Assembly: GCA_948099385.1 (NCBI GenBank)
Contig: CANUEZ040000113.1
Location: 5,716,501-5,780,500, forward strand
DNA: 64,000 bases
Origin: Fasciola hepatica
Taxonomy: Eukaryota; Platyhelminthes; Trematoda; Plagiorchiida; Fasciolidae
Direction: 5' to 3'
Of the stretch, positions 1 to 10,990 are shown in pieces; position 1 is the first letter of the stretch, and each line of letters begins with the position of its first letter. The translations under genes and the position numbers were made by a program. The notes under the pieces are model-generated. The model was given only the letters and a program-made list of their open reading frames with translations. It was not told the origin of the DNA and did not search any database.

Positions 1-2632
1 TATGTGAACTTATTTTTGAATGACTGTCCCTTTCTTAGTGTAACCACATTCTCTCTTCGTTCGACTGCATTGATCATTCTTTGAATGGGATGGCTCCCAT
101 TCCTGAGTATCAGGAAGTTGCCGACTAACCTTCTCCCCGTAGTGATGGTTACTCAAATTTGAACCCAATATCGAGCCCAGCAATGCCCCAAGCAGCGCGC
201 CTAACGCGCTCTTTGTTGAACACATGTTGGGCAGCGCTATCTGCGCCCAATCGGGACCGCGTTGAGCTACGCCAAAAGTGCAGAAAAATCGCTGGAAATA
301 GGTATCCTCTTTACCTCATCCATCTTAACTGCCAGTTTCTTAGTCCATTTGCCCGTTGTTCATCCTTTCGATCGAAACCGCCGATCAAAAAACATCATTT
401 GTGAAAATCACTAAGTTTGGTATAAAAGTGGAATGTCGATAAATTGCAATTGAAAGACTGCTTCGTTCAGAACGATCGGGAGGTGTTCATCGTTCTTGGG
501 TTACGTGGTCACCGGATCGGAAATATCAGAATGTGGAAAACTGAAGCAGTCGCACCTAAGGAAACGTTGGACAACAAAACGTTTCCGCGTGCAGATTTCA
601 AGGATAGTTTGATTAAAATCTTCTCAATAAGACGGAGTTTTATCTGATCATTTATACATCAAAACAACTATAATCAGTGAAATAGGAAAATACCAAATAA
701 ACTACGAGCTAAATCTTAGAAATACGTAGAATTGTGATTTATGCAAATTTTACTAGTCTCCAGAATGTCTTAGGTGTTGATTACACCAAATGAATAAAGC
801 AATTCCAAAAGAAAAAGCGACTTGAGAGCTATTTCGAGGGGGATAATAGTTTACGTACCTGCGTTCTCGTCTTGCATTGCCTTGATTCCTAGCGGTCATG
901 AACTAAAGCTTTGTCTTTCAGCGACACACCGGCTCTTCTGCGATTCTTGGGATAGGAGAAGCAGAGTCTGGGACTCGGCCGAAAGCAGTGAATCTTATTG
1001 ACTTACACTCGACGGCAACAGTGAGCTTGTGCTTTTTGAACAGCTTTTCAGTGCGCACTTCCAAACCAGAAGCCGTTTAATGCCAATTCGTCCCCGATGA
1101 ACGCCATCTGCTGTCACACGGAGAGACGAATACCTAATCTAGAAAAGAAAAGTTGAAAAATACAGATGTAGGTGAACGTGTGCAAAATGGGAACAACGGC
1201 GTCATAGGAGTTCTTAGAAAGCGACAAACATTTGCAAGTGGTTGTGTGAATAGATGTAGTGAGTGTGTTGAATAGCACGCTATCCACGGACAGACGATTC
1301 GATGACAAGTCGTGTGAGAAGTTACTGAAAAAGTCGAAATGTTAGGCAGGTACAGTACCAACCAATTGGCACTTTTTGCGGGCGTTTGTTAACAATAGCA
1401 GTTCTTGCGGTTTGCGTAGTGGAGTAAAATACATACAAGACACGGGGCGAATGTGTACGGCATGAACAAGAATTAAAGTATCATCAGGAGAGACATTATT
1501 TTCCTTTTGAAACAAATGTTGCTGACTTCGTGAGTTTTCGGTATAATTATTCCCCTGGTCCTACGGGTCTCTTGATGAGCGACCCGAGGTTTCCTAAATG
1601 CGACCCATAAGAAAAACTAATAGCTGCATCTCACAACGGTGGTGTATGAGATAATGTCCTTGGGTAACGCGAAATACGTGGCAAGCAGTACCTCAAAGCT
1701 TGCAGTAAGTCACCACGTTACCTCATGGTGAAAGGTTAGATAATCACCAGACAAGAACTTTGAACGAGCATCTACATTTAGTTGGGCGCACGCGGTTCTT
1801 CCAACCTGTATCTCTTGATCGGCTTGAAAAATTAAAATAGAGTGAATATGCTAGCCCGCATAGATGATTGACTTTGATGCGATGGTACTGGGCAGATCGC
1901 TTGTTGGAAAACCCACAAACCTCGAATCTGCTGCTGACCTAACTCCAGTGGCTCCACTTCAACAGCATGAACACCAGGGGCAACCGTATCAGCTATGTAT
2001 TAGGATAAAAGGAATACTTGACAATGTTCGGTTTTTCTCAACATACGTATTGACCGTGATTTGGGACATGGAAGCCGGTGCTCTCATAATGCGGCCTTGC
2101 CACAAAAAAGGCGTTTCTTCACACTGAGGGCCTTTTACTGACGTTCGATTTTGCTTATTCATTTAACACACAATATTGTTAACTTGAACTTTGGCCGCCA
2201 AGCCTAGTGGCCATTTGACTATTGTCCGTATACGCTGCATGCACGGTTTTCCAATATACGTTAACCACTATCTCCCCACCAATAGTGTTCTTTTTCACAT
2301 GGGTTAGGGGAAGCATTATCCTGGTGATCGTGATGGCTTACTGCGGCGTACAGCTGTAATATGCTGGTGGCCCACGCGTAGCAGGAAGGACTAGCGAGTG
2401 CTTGTAATAAGGAGACAGAATGATATGATTCATATCAACTTACAATTGGTGTGTAGTGTGAAAACGGATGTCCGTCTGGGGCTGACAACCTATATTAAGT
2501 GGCACCTGATATAAAAACGGAACAAAATAACAAACATTACTGGTTAAAAGCTCGATGGCTGTTCAAGATGTTCGTTCACAGGGGTGGATGACGTTTCTGT
2601 CACAGAACGGAAGGAACCGGTAGTTGGGAGCC
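1..2632. other. No gene recognised (intergenic)
   Basis: Short open frames on both strands show no family motif I recognise, and stops are frequent in all frames. The only structure I can point to is a stretch near 2352-2400 that resembles 32882-32926 on the same strand (about 80% by eye over roughly 44 bases), so at least part of this interval is old dispersed repeat. The right edge is the outer LTR of Gypsy A at 2633. Confidence 0.5.
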
Positions 2633-2914
2633 TGTAGGGTCGCTAAAACTTATTTCGCGGTTTCCTTATGAAACGCTTTCTTCGGTCCATTGTACTGAGT
2701 GGACCACTTGCACCTTACTCTAATGCTGGACTCTGTACGAATATGTTAGCCAGGATAGTTTTCTCCACGGCCCGTGAGAGCGAGAAGGCGATTGGGAGAG
2801 ATAGTGGTTAGCGTGTATTTAAGGGCTTGCGAAAGAGCGACGGCCAAATGGCGGTCGGCGTTCAGTTAAACAATAAACGTGTCAGAAGCATGAACGGATA
2901 TGGCCATCGCTACA
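2633..2914 (-). repeat. 3' LTR of Gypsy A
   Basis: The repeat starts TGTAGGG and ends CGCTACA. It aligns without gaps to 13943-14224 with about 19 differences in 282 bases by my count (about 93% identity). On the minus strand it carries a TATA-like CTTAAATAC near its middle. It follows the integrase end of Gypsy A, as expected for the 3' copy. Confidence 0.85.
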
Positions 2915-3616
2915 GGGGCCTCCTCCTGGAGGTCCGACGGAGTTGGGCTTCGATCGTGGCTGTAGGCCGAAAGTATTGATAGTGCAGGAACTCCTCGTAG
3001 ACTGCTCATTATATTGTTGATGCAGTCAAAAGACTTCTGGTGAGTTTGACGGTGCCTGCACTTCCGAGGTCTGATGTGCTTCTGTCCGACGGTGTTTTGG
3101 CACCCACGGGTCTCAAACGCCTGCAAGCCTGAAGATGCTGCTTCAGGTCCATCCAACGGGGCGTTCAGCGGTCATCCCCAGTACCACGCTGAAAAATCTT
3201 TCCGCTGTCCAGTGAATGGTTGGCTCCTTGAACGTGCACGGGAGTCAGCGAGGCTAAGATGAAGCCAGTATGACAGTGTGAATTTGTTTGAGAGAGGACT
3301 AGTCAAACTAAAACAAAGCAGAGTCTGAGGGCGTCTGCGGATTTTTGGCGGTAATGACAACACACTAACTGTGTTCTGTGTCGTAGTGGTCGCTGGAAGA
3401 CCAGAAGAAAATGAAATTATAACTGCCGGTCGTGATTTCTCGAGTCTTTTGATTGGTAAATCCACGGCGAACTTCCCAACTTAGTGCCAACAATCGGTTG
3501 TAAAAATCGTCACGGAGTCGGCAAAGCGGACGGGATGTCGTAGGTGGCGACCTGGACGGCTACTTCGCGTTCCGGGTGTGGTTGGAGATTCTGACGGACT
3601 AAATTCCGGGTTTCCA
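2915..3616 (-). other. 3' untranslated stretch of Gypsy A
   Basis: This lies between the integrase C-terminus and the 3' LTR of the minus-strand element. Minus-strand frames here (for example 3172-3465 and 2866-3156) match no family motif I know. The purine-rich AGGAGGAGG next to the LTR (plus coordinates about 2922-2930) is the likely polypurine tract. Confidence 0.5.
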
Positions 3617-4700
3617 CTAGGCGTAACTGTGGTTGGTTTGAGTAATAACTCGCTCGAAGAGAGCGACTGAGCGGCTTAAGCAGGTGTAAATTGGCCGGGT
3701 GTCTAGCACACTACGACGGCAGATTTGAGGTAGTCGGTAGATATGCTGTCGTGTCGCCCGCCGATGTCTATGACAGATGTTTTTGCCCAACGTTTTATCA
3801 CTCGAAAAGGGGCAGTGCATGGTGGTTATAGTGGTGATCGGGCACCATCGACGCGAAGGAATACATGAGTAGCGGCTTCTAACGTTGTTGAGACATAACT
3901 TGTAGACTGTTGTTCGCGCGGCGAACTGGCCTTGAGCACCGGCATGTGCTGCGTAAGGCGCTGAGGATAGTCGCCGTAGTCGAAAGTCACGGTCGGTGAG
4001 GGGGCCACCGACTCTCCAGGCAGACGAAGTGTACAGCCATAAACTAGTACGGTCGGTGTTGCCTGCAATCCTTCCCTAATGGTATTACGCAGGCTTAAGG
4101 GTACTAATGGTAATGTTTCACTCCAAAGGGGCACCGTTTGCTCGAAGGGCGGCTCTTAGCTGCCGGTGGAGAGGCTGAACCATACCATCGGCCCGAGGGC
4201 GGTGGACTATCGTCCTAATGTATTGGCGACCGAGCGTAGCGAGTAGGCTGCCAAAAGCGCCTTCAAAGTGTGAACCATGATCGGTTATCACCATTCCCGC
4301 GCGGCTGAAATGACCAACTCAACCGGTCAGGAAAGCCCCCACGGCCTTTAATTACTTGGGGAGAGGATGGGATTGGCCAGCAGCCAGCCAGTAAAGTGAT
4401 CCACGAGAGTGAGTTTATATAAGTACACCATCAACGGTGGTAGTAATCCCGCGAGGTCGACGTGCACATGGTAAACGTTTTTCTGGTTCCGGGAACCTGA
4501 CCAACACCGTCTTAGTGTGTCTATGGGTCTTAACACTTTGGCACTGCAGAAGAGCACGGGCCCATTGAGGATCATCCCGTTTGACTTTTTTCCAAACAAA
4601 ACGCTCAGTTATCAGTTTCACCGAGGCAGTCACACCCGGATGAGCCAGATTATGGAGTGTCAGGAAAGAAGAATAGCGGTAGGCAGCAGGAGCCACCTAC
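3617..4700 (-). pseudogene. Gypsy A integrase (broken)
   Basis: The integrase, which inserts the element's cDNA into host DNA, is spread over at least four frames. The zinc-binding N-terminus (about 4696-4415) reads LHNLAHPGVTASVKLITERF followed by a CxxC-like remnant (LLQCQSVKTHRHTK). The core shows HVHVDLAGLLPP (about 4460) and VITDHGSHF (about 4280), which holds the second catalytic Asp. The third catalytic residue appears as Q in DGMVQPLHRQL, where the family has E. The C-terminal part (4134-3826) reads VYGCTLRLPGESVAPSPTVT, then DYGDYPQRLTQHM. The final segment at about 3810-3690 fits the end of the family protein (DIGGR...RLK type). Multiple stops and the E-to-Q change make it inactive. 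Confidence 0.85.
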
Positions 4701-5460
4701 CTAGGGCGACAGTGTGATACATGGCGCAAGACGGTATTCTGGAAATTTTGGGAAAGGTAGTGCCGTCAGGCTCAAATAACCTTTTTGTCGATGTTGCTCG
4801 ACTTCATGGTCCGTGGTTTGGGCACGTGCCGTAGCCTGTAGGTCTATGTTAGACTTTGGTGTTGGACCCTGTTGATATACCCGTGATAAGGTGTCGGTGA
4901 CAGGACTAAGTACCCCAGAGACGTGTTGTATGTCGGCAGTAAACTGTGAGACAAAGTCTAAGAGACGAGCCTCGAGTGATGAGTATCGAATGGAAGCCGA
5001 TTTCAGTGCGTAAAACGAGGGCTTGTGGTCTGTAAACACTGTGAGCGGAAGGCCTTCGAAAGCGTCCAGAATGACAGATTCCGAAGTAGATGGCCGATAA
5101 CTGCCTACCAAATATGCTGTGCTTGGATTCTGAGGGTTGCAGGCGCTTGGAGAATACTAGAGGTTGCCAAGAGCCGCCTGCTAGCCGTTGCAGTACTGCT
5201 TCAACCACTCTATCCGAGGCGTCCGTCACTACCGAAGAAGGAGCCAAAGGACAGAGGTGAGTAAATAGTGCTATGTTGGCTGTAGCCTCTTTGACCGGGG
5301 CGATAGCCGCCGATTCCCTGTCGAGAAAGAGGGACTTCCACCTGCTTCTGCGTAACAGGTCGGTGAAGGGTTCGAGCACTTCCGCACAGTGAGGAATAAA
5401 CTGGCGGCAGAAGCTCACCAGACCGGCAATTTGACACAACTGGCGAAAAGAATGAGGTGC
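4701..5460 (-). pseudogene. Gypsy A RT connection and RNase H domain (broken)
   Basis: RNase H degrades the RNA strand during reverse transcription. The frame 5439-4906 opens with CQIAGLVSFCRQFIPHCAEV and continues to VVTDASDRVVEAVLQ, which holds the first catalytic Asp of the RNase H fold. It then shifts frame near 5110, where a second frame (5111-4701) carries LTVFTDHKPSFYALKSAS and then FTADIQHVSGVLSPVTDTLS, the usual C-terminal Gypsy RNase H signature. Spacing and order match Ty3/Gypsy pol. At least one frameshift lies between the two halves. It is continuous with the RT above and the integrase below on the minus strand. Confidence 0.88.
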
Positions 5461-6247
5461 AGGGTACTAACGGGTGGTGGAAACTTTATCTGGTAGCTGG
5501 CGGATACCCGAGGATGAAATAGAGTATCCTATGAAGGTGATATCAAGCAAGTCTGATTCGCTTTTCGCGATATTGATTGTAATGCCGTGCTGGCTAAGGC
5601 TTCCGAAAAGTGCCCGTAAGTGTGCGTATTACACTAGCTCTGAAGAGCCAGCTACCAAAATATCATCCACGCATAGGTGGACACTTTCCAAACCGCGGGT
5701 TAACTCGTGTATGAACCTTTGAAAGGTCTGGGCTGTATTGCTGAGTCCAAACTGCATGTGCAGAAACTGAAACAGCCCAAAATGCGTATCGACGGCAGTT
5801 GTAGGGATAGCGGCTTCTGCTACCGGTATCTGGTTGTACGCGAACTAAATGGATGCGGCTGAAGACGGCGCAACCTAATAAGGACGAAGTAAGGATCTGT
5901 GTATGGGGAATCGGCCATCTGTCGAGGAAGGTGACTTCGTTGAGCACCCCGAAATCACCACAGGGTCGCCAGTCGCCACCAGGCCTAAGGACCATACGAA
6001 GAGGGGCAGCCCAGGGGCTACTAAAGGGGGCTATTATACCGAGTCTTACCATGGGTTCGAATTTGGCCTCTGACTCATGGAGCTCGTCTGGTGCTAACCA
6101 ACGTGGCCTACTGAGCACTCGCTGTCCCTTAGTCCCGATATTGTGAGTGACGTTGGTGGTCACTGCAGGACGAAGCCGGGTCTGCTGAAAAATTACCGGG
6201 TAGGCGGCGATGGGTTCGCCATGAGTTTGGTGAGCCTGCGGTTTCAC
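5461..6247 (-). pseudogene. Gypsy A reverse transcriptase (broken)
   Basis: The minus-strand frame 6247-5663 reads HNIGTKGQRVLSRPRWLAPD, FEPMVRLGIIAPFSSPWAAP and LRPGGDWRPCGDFGVLNEVT, then DRWPIPHTQ. These are the canonical fingers/palm blocks of Ty3/Gypsy RT. The catalytic box is CVDDILVAGSS in another frame (Asp pair at plus 5662-5667), so both Asp residues survive while the frame does not. After it, SLSQHGITINIAKS and DITFIGYSISSSGI continue the domain to the RNase H connection. The start of the polyprotein cannot be assigned because the upstream part is in other frames. Confidence 0.9.
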
Positions 6248-6339
6248 CTACACGGGCCCTATATGATTTGCCAGAAAATTACAACCAGCGACAGCGAGGT
6301 AGATCTAAAGATCCACTACTCCACGGCGCCGTGCATCAA

Positions 6340-6782
6340 TTAGCAAGTCAAGGTGTGGCGTAAGTCGATGCCTAGGACGTGGTGCGGAACCTCGGTCGTG
6401 ATGAAAGCCCAACGAAAGTTAGGCTTTAAATCCGCGTATAAGGTGATCGACCGCTGGCCAAACTTTGGGATGGCCGCACCATTGGCTGCTCGTAGTGCTT
6501 GGACCTGCGATGTGCTATTGTCGCATTTCGGTGGAGGTATGACACTCGCACGGGCACCGGTGCCCACGAGGAGTGGATTATTTGAAATGACGCCCCGTAC
6601 GTTCGAAAGGCGGCGAATGTTCTGATAACCGGCTTAGTTGGTGGCCAACACGGGCCGGAGGGTTAATTCCCCTGATAAGCACAGGGGAAAGTACCACCTG
6701 GTCCGCATCTTTTGGCTACCTCGTAGAAGAGACTTCGGTACTTACAATATCCCTCTTTTGAAGGGTGGAAATATCGTCGCAG
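6340..6782 (-). pseudogene. Gypsy A gag finger and aspartic protease (broken)
   Basis: The gag end reads GYCKYRSLFYEVAKRC (about 6760-6710) and then FPCAYQGN. This matches the C-x-Y-H...C...C finger (CHCC type) of CsRn1-like gag, with the His replaced by Arg. The protease follows in another frame (6567-6340): LLVGTGARASVIPPPKCDNS, QALRAANGAAIPKFGQRS and EVPHHVLGIDLRH. The active-site DTG is here GTG, so the catalytic Asp is lost. The gag is cut immediately upstream by the 5' LTR of the BEL/Pao insert at 6783 and resumes at 13029. Confidence 0.82.
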
Positions 6783-7059
6783 TGTTACCTTACGTGTGCG
6801 GAAATCCTCCACAGACGTCGTCACATAAATGTATTGTTGAGGCTATGCCCTTCATCCTACTGACCCTCGAACAAGTATAGCGCACATCAACCACCACAGT
6901 TGAACGTTTGTTTATATTTTGCTCATGTGCCGTGGCATATTTTTGATGCGGTTTTGGACTGCCGGGACAGTGGTGTCTGAGAGTGACCTCTGCGAAACTC
7001 TGGTCTTCGTTGCTAAACTTTGTGGCCGTACGGTTGAGATTTGTACATAATTTATATGC
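6783..7059 (+). repeat. BEL/Pao 5' LTR, left part
   Basis: From the TGTTACCTTACGTGTGCGG start, this is nearly identical to 12645-12919 (about six differences over the central 268 bases by my count, plus small indels at the very start). It ends at ATTTATATGC, where a LINE 3' fragment begins. The right copy continues without that insert. Confidence 0.78.
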
Positions 7060-7950
7060 TTGTCGTTGGACTTCCCTGATCCGTGTCCACTCACCATTCA
7101 CGCTCCTTGAAAGCGCACTACATTCCTGGTGAAGGTTTCTGCCTCCATATTATTTTCCATATAATATCGGAACTACCTGTACAGGAAGGCCAACCTGATT
7201 ATCCCATTCGACTCACTTGCACTTGTATCACAGGCTCCCTCCACAATGAGTTATCTAATGGAGGATCAATCTTCTCTACATCCGCAGGCATCTCCGACTG
7301 CATTTTGATAACACCACGGTAACTCTTTTTCCAATTTTCTTTTGGTAACACTCTCAACCAGTTTCTCGATATTGATTCCTCAAACATCCAGTTGGTGCCA
7401 CACCGCGTCTCCTTCCACACTTCCCGACCCTTCTTTGAATCTCTCCCACTCCACTGCTCTCTCTTTATCTTCATCGACTGCACACCAAATTCCGTAGATC
7501 GTTGTGATCCATTCTGGACTACCGGATCCGTCATAGACAGTTATCGGTACCCATAAGACAAGTTGCGTATTAATCCTGCCTCAACTCCCTGTTCATATTG
7601 TGATGTCTGACATCAGTTGCTTTATGGGTTCTTGCGAACACTGCACTTCTACCCTTCTTCAGCATGGCTTTAATCTACATTCCTACGTCCATCCGGCCGG
7701 CCATGCCGTCCCCGTCCCTAATTCGAAACCGATTCACAAAAGCCGCGCCGACACTCTCCACTTCAGTTCATTTAAACACCGTCCAGACGTATTGCCCTGT
7801 TATTGCTATTGTGTGAACCTTGAACTTCATAAGTGTGGTTACCCCACATTGCTGTAAATTGCTGTATTTTCTGATCATGCCTTGTGCATGTGTCTTGACC
7901 ATGATCAATAAATTTACCATTGTAAATATTATTATTATTATTATTATTAA
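7060..7950 (+). mobile_element. LINE 3' fragment with (ATT)n tail, inserted in the BEL/Pao LTR
   Basis: The end is a conserved LINE 3' terminus: CTTGTGCATGTGTCTTGACC, then an AATAAATTTACCATT-like block and (ATT)n at 7927-7949. The same block occurs at about 51440-51530, 56290-56358 and, inverted, at 39449-39520. Upstream, 7690-7790 aligns with 51270-51370 (shared TTCGAAACC and TTTAAACACCGTCC blocks). The intact paralogous LTR at 12645-13028 lacks the insert, so the boundaries are about 7060 and 7950. I recognise no RT or endonuclease in it, so it is probably a 5'-truncated copy. The family (CR1-like) is inferred from the tail only. Confidence 0.65.
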
Positions 7951-8046
7951 TAATTCAATTCCGTAGAATCAGCGATTCAGTCTTGTTCCGACTGTGGGGT
8001 TCGTTAGTTGAGTTAGGCTTTACTCAAAGCTGGAATAACCTTGACA
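7951..8046 (+). repeat. BEL/Pao 5' LTR, right part
   Basis: It begins TAATTCAATTCCGTAGAATC and aligns without gaps for about 80 bases to 12930-13010 in the right LTR, at only about 70% identity. It ends near TTGACA. The low identity contrasts with the left part of the same LTR (see findings). Confidence 0.6.
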
Positions 8047-8403
8047 GTAATCATCTTGGAAACTTAACGGGGAAATCAATCAGGGAGGCCAAAAAGGGGA
8101 CAAAAGCCAACCCCAGCCGGACGGAAAATAGCCCGACAAATCCTTGGGGTGTTTTCGGGTGATACTTATTCTTTGGATATTGTTAGGTCTACTAGACTTG
8201 TCGACGCAACTTCATGTATTTTAGTCAATGGTATAAAATGTAAACATGATCACATTTAGAGACTGAAAATAATATAAATAGAAGACTGGTTTGGGAAGGC
8301 TAAGAAAGAAGCTGAGTAAGCCAAGAAAGAACTACTCCGAAGGCGGGAGAGAGAGGCGGTCCTGGAAACCAAAGAGCAGGCGACCACTCAGCCCAGCAAT
8401 TAC
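8047..8403 (+). other. BEL/Pao leader
   Basis: Between the 5' LTR and the first recognisable gag codons I see no coding motif. A primer-binding site cannot be assigned. An AAG-rich stretch at about 8290-8370 (AAGAAAG..., GGGAGAGAGAGG) may already be the highly charged start of gag. Confidence 0.4.
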
Positions 8404-9660
8404 ATGAAACCATTGAAACCCACCTGCGCGAGCTGGTTGCACTCATCTGACTTACTAAAAGTGGAATTTCCCCAGTTTGCTGGAAGCGCAGGACAGCACT
8501 TCAAATTCATTAAACAGTACGAGAACTTTGTAGAAAGGAGAGTATCTAATCCCGGGCAGAGATTATCGTATTTGCTAAATTGTTGCTGTGGAAGAGCCGG
8601 GGAAGCGATCGACGGGTGCTCGATGTAGGATCTCGAAGTGGTTGCACCCGAGCACGTAAAATCTTGAAAGATCTGTTGAGCAACAATTTAGGGTCGCCCG
8701 GAACCTGATCCATGGAGTACTGTCAGGGGAAGATGTTCCAAAGGTGAGTCAGGTTCTCTAGTCAGTCTGGTGATAAAAATGCAGAACTTCAGCGGCGCTC
8801 CTAATCACTTAGATTATCGATCGGATCTCAAAGCACTTCACCTTTTGAAAACCGTGGTGGGCAGTTGACCCACGGAACTAGAGAGTAGATGAGTAGAGGA
8901 GGCCGAAGGGATCAGTAGATTTCGGGCTAGATACTACTTTTGAGGACCAGACGAGGTTTGTGGACCGCCATGCCCGGGTGGCAAACAGTGGTTTCGGCCA
9001 ACTTGTGCAGGAGACGAGCAAGCTGCTCAGGACCCCGACGGCACACAGCTGAACCAGAGGACCAGGTAGAGGCCAACCATGGACAAACACACATGCACTA
9101 TCCCGTGGAGATGAATATTTGCCAATATTTAAGGTTTGTGGCTCTCTATATCGCTCTCGCTCCCGTATGGTAGACTTCAACGAAAGATGTAAAATGGCTA
9201 AGGGATTGAGCGCATGTTTTATCCGCCTCAGCGATTCACATCGAGCAGCTATGTGCCGAATGAAAGCAAGTTGTAGTCAGGATAGATGCCACGGGAAGCA
9301 CCACTACCTGCTGCACAAATGCAAGAAATTGAGCGCCGAAGAAATTCCGAAGCCAAGTGTGGCCTGCCCAGTGTCTTCTTTTATTAACCTTATTCGCCTA
9401 AGAGTGTTAGCAGTCCGCGTAGAGACCACAGCTGGGATTATAAGGGAGTTGGTTTTCATAGACAGTGGCTCGGATACCACTCTGGTGGAGAAGGAATTTA
9501 CTGAGATATGCGACCAGAGGGGATCAGTCTTTAATAGCGGTGAGCATAGTGAGTGGCACCCAGGTCGTCCAATCGACCAAACTGCGCCTATAACTCGTCC
9601 CCATGGTCAGCAACAGCCGAGCAGAAAGTCTAGAAGGATTCATCACTAAAAGTTTGCCGA
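8404..9660 (+). pseudogene. BEL/Pao gag and aspartic protease (broken)
   Basis: The gag start, in frame 8404-8628, reads LLKVEFPQFAGSAGQHFKFI and FVERRVSNPGQRLSYLLNCC, matching the LPxF.G....F..F family pattern. After several frame changes the zinc-finger region (about 9215-9330) reads HRAAMCRMKASCSQDRCHGK, then HHYLLHKC, the usual Cys/His-rich BEL gag end with its HHxLLH box. The same frame (9119-9649) continues into the protease: AVRVETTAGIIRELVFIDSG, then SDTTLVEKEF. The catalytic DSG triplet at 9471-9479 is intact. The protease cleaves the polyprotein. Stops lie before 9119 and after 9649. Confidence 0.83.
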
Positions 9661-10040
9661 TAAGTTAAGAACTCAGTCAGTACAATCAACTCTGAGTCAG
9701 TGGCCACATTTCGATGGGGTCACAACTGAGGAGTCACAGAATAACAAAACAGATCTGCTGAAAGGTTGTGATGCACCGGAAGCACTCTGGGTCCTAGATC
9801 AAAAAATAGGAAGCAACAACGCATTGTATGCAGCAAGCACAATGTTCGGTTGGACTTTATATGCCAGTGCAGATGGAAGATACGGCAAACAAATCCAAAG
9901 CAGCTGCACTTCGGTGGAAACGGCGAACATTGAAAAGACATTCCAACAGCTGTATAACGCCGAATTTGCCGACCTGGCCACTGGTAGAGATGCTCTATCA
10001 CGACGAGATAGCTCGACTTTGAAAATGGTAGCCGAGAACA
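9661..10040 (+). pseudogene. BEL/Pao protease-RT linker (degenerate)
   Basis: A plus-strand frame (9824-10093) lies between the DSG protease and the first RT block. It contains TFQQLYNAEFADLATGRDAL, which looks like the connector before the RT of BEL/Pao elements, where a short segment about the insertion of negative supercharged residues usually sits. No catalytic motif is expected here and none is seen. Confidence 0.5.
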
Positions 10041-10990
10041 CCAAGTACGTAACAGATCACTTCGAAATTTTCGTACAGCAGAAATCAGCGTAAATTTGAA
10101 TTATTATCTACCCCATCGCCCGGTCGCGAACCCGAAGAAACCGAGCAAGGTTAGGGTGGTCTTCGATTGTGCAGCGAAAGGTCAGGATGTATCATTGAAC
10201 GGCCTTATACTACAGGACCAAGACTGGCTACACCACCGGTCAAGGCTTTATGCTTTTTTCGGCTAAGAAAAGAGGCCGCCTCTGCGGACATATGTGAAAT
10301 ATTTCTACCAGTGAGGATGCCCGGTAAAAATAGGGACGCCTTCCATCTTCTCTGGTGGCCTGAAAGCGACGATGATGGTAAACCAGACGAAAGCAGGCTG
10401 ACGGTTCATCCACTCGGAACGGTATTATTCCCTCTTTGCGCTAATTTCGCCCTCCGGTAAACACCCTAGCTTTTCAGTAGCACCAAAATTCTATTAGGAG
10501 GAGCAGTGGACTACTTCTACGTAAATAATTTTCTATGTTCCTTTGACGACCCAAATACTGATTTTCCATATATGATCGAACCGACTGCCACTCTAAAGGC
10601 AGGAGGTTTCAGCCTCACTAAATGGACCTGAAACAGCCCTGAGGTTCTGAACTTTGAGGAAATCGGGTGCGCAAGAGAGCTTTTTGGATCTTCTTTACAA
10701 GTGGAGTGCACGCATGGAATTCGATGATAGCCGGAAGACGACGAATTCATATTCACCCTTGATCTACTCAAAGGACCGGCCACAGTGAGAGGAACCCTAT
10801 CACCAGTTCCAAGCCTCTATGGTGCATTGGGGTTTTGTTTCACCATAGTTGCTACCGGGAAAGTGCTTGCGGCAATTCCTGCTCCGAAGATAGCCCAGTT
10901 GTGATGAACCTCTCCAGGATGATGACTACGATCGATGTCGCGACCAGTCACACAGCCTAGATCAGCCTGGCGAGATCAAGATACCAAGAA
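10041..10990 (+). pseudogene. BEL/Pao reverse transcriptase (broken)
   Basis: The RT begins with [20 protein letters not shown] and [20 protein letters not shown], which is diagnostic of BEL/Pao. It continues in other frames with EIFLPVRMPGKNRDAFHLLW, LTVHPLGTVLFPLCANFALR, the catalytic box region and LKAGGFSLTKW. The box that should read YVDD is YVNN (10518-10529), so both metal-binding Asp residues are changed. Later, LSPVPSLYGALGFCFTIVAT matches the segment that leads into RNase H. Several frameshifts and stops are present. Together with the protease upstream and RNase H downstream this gives the order expected of BEL/Pao pol. Confidence 0.88.
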
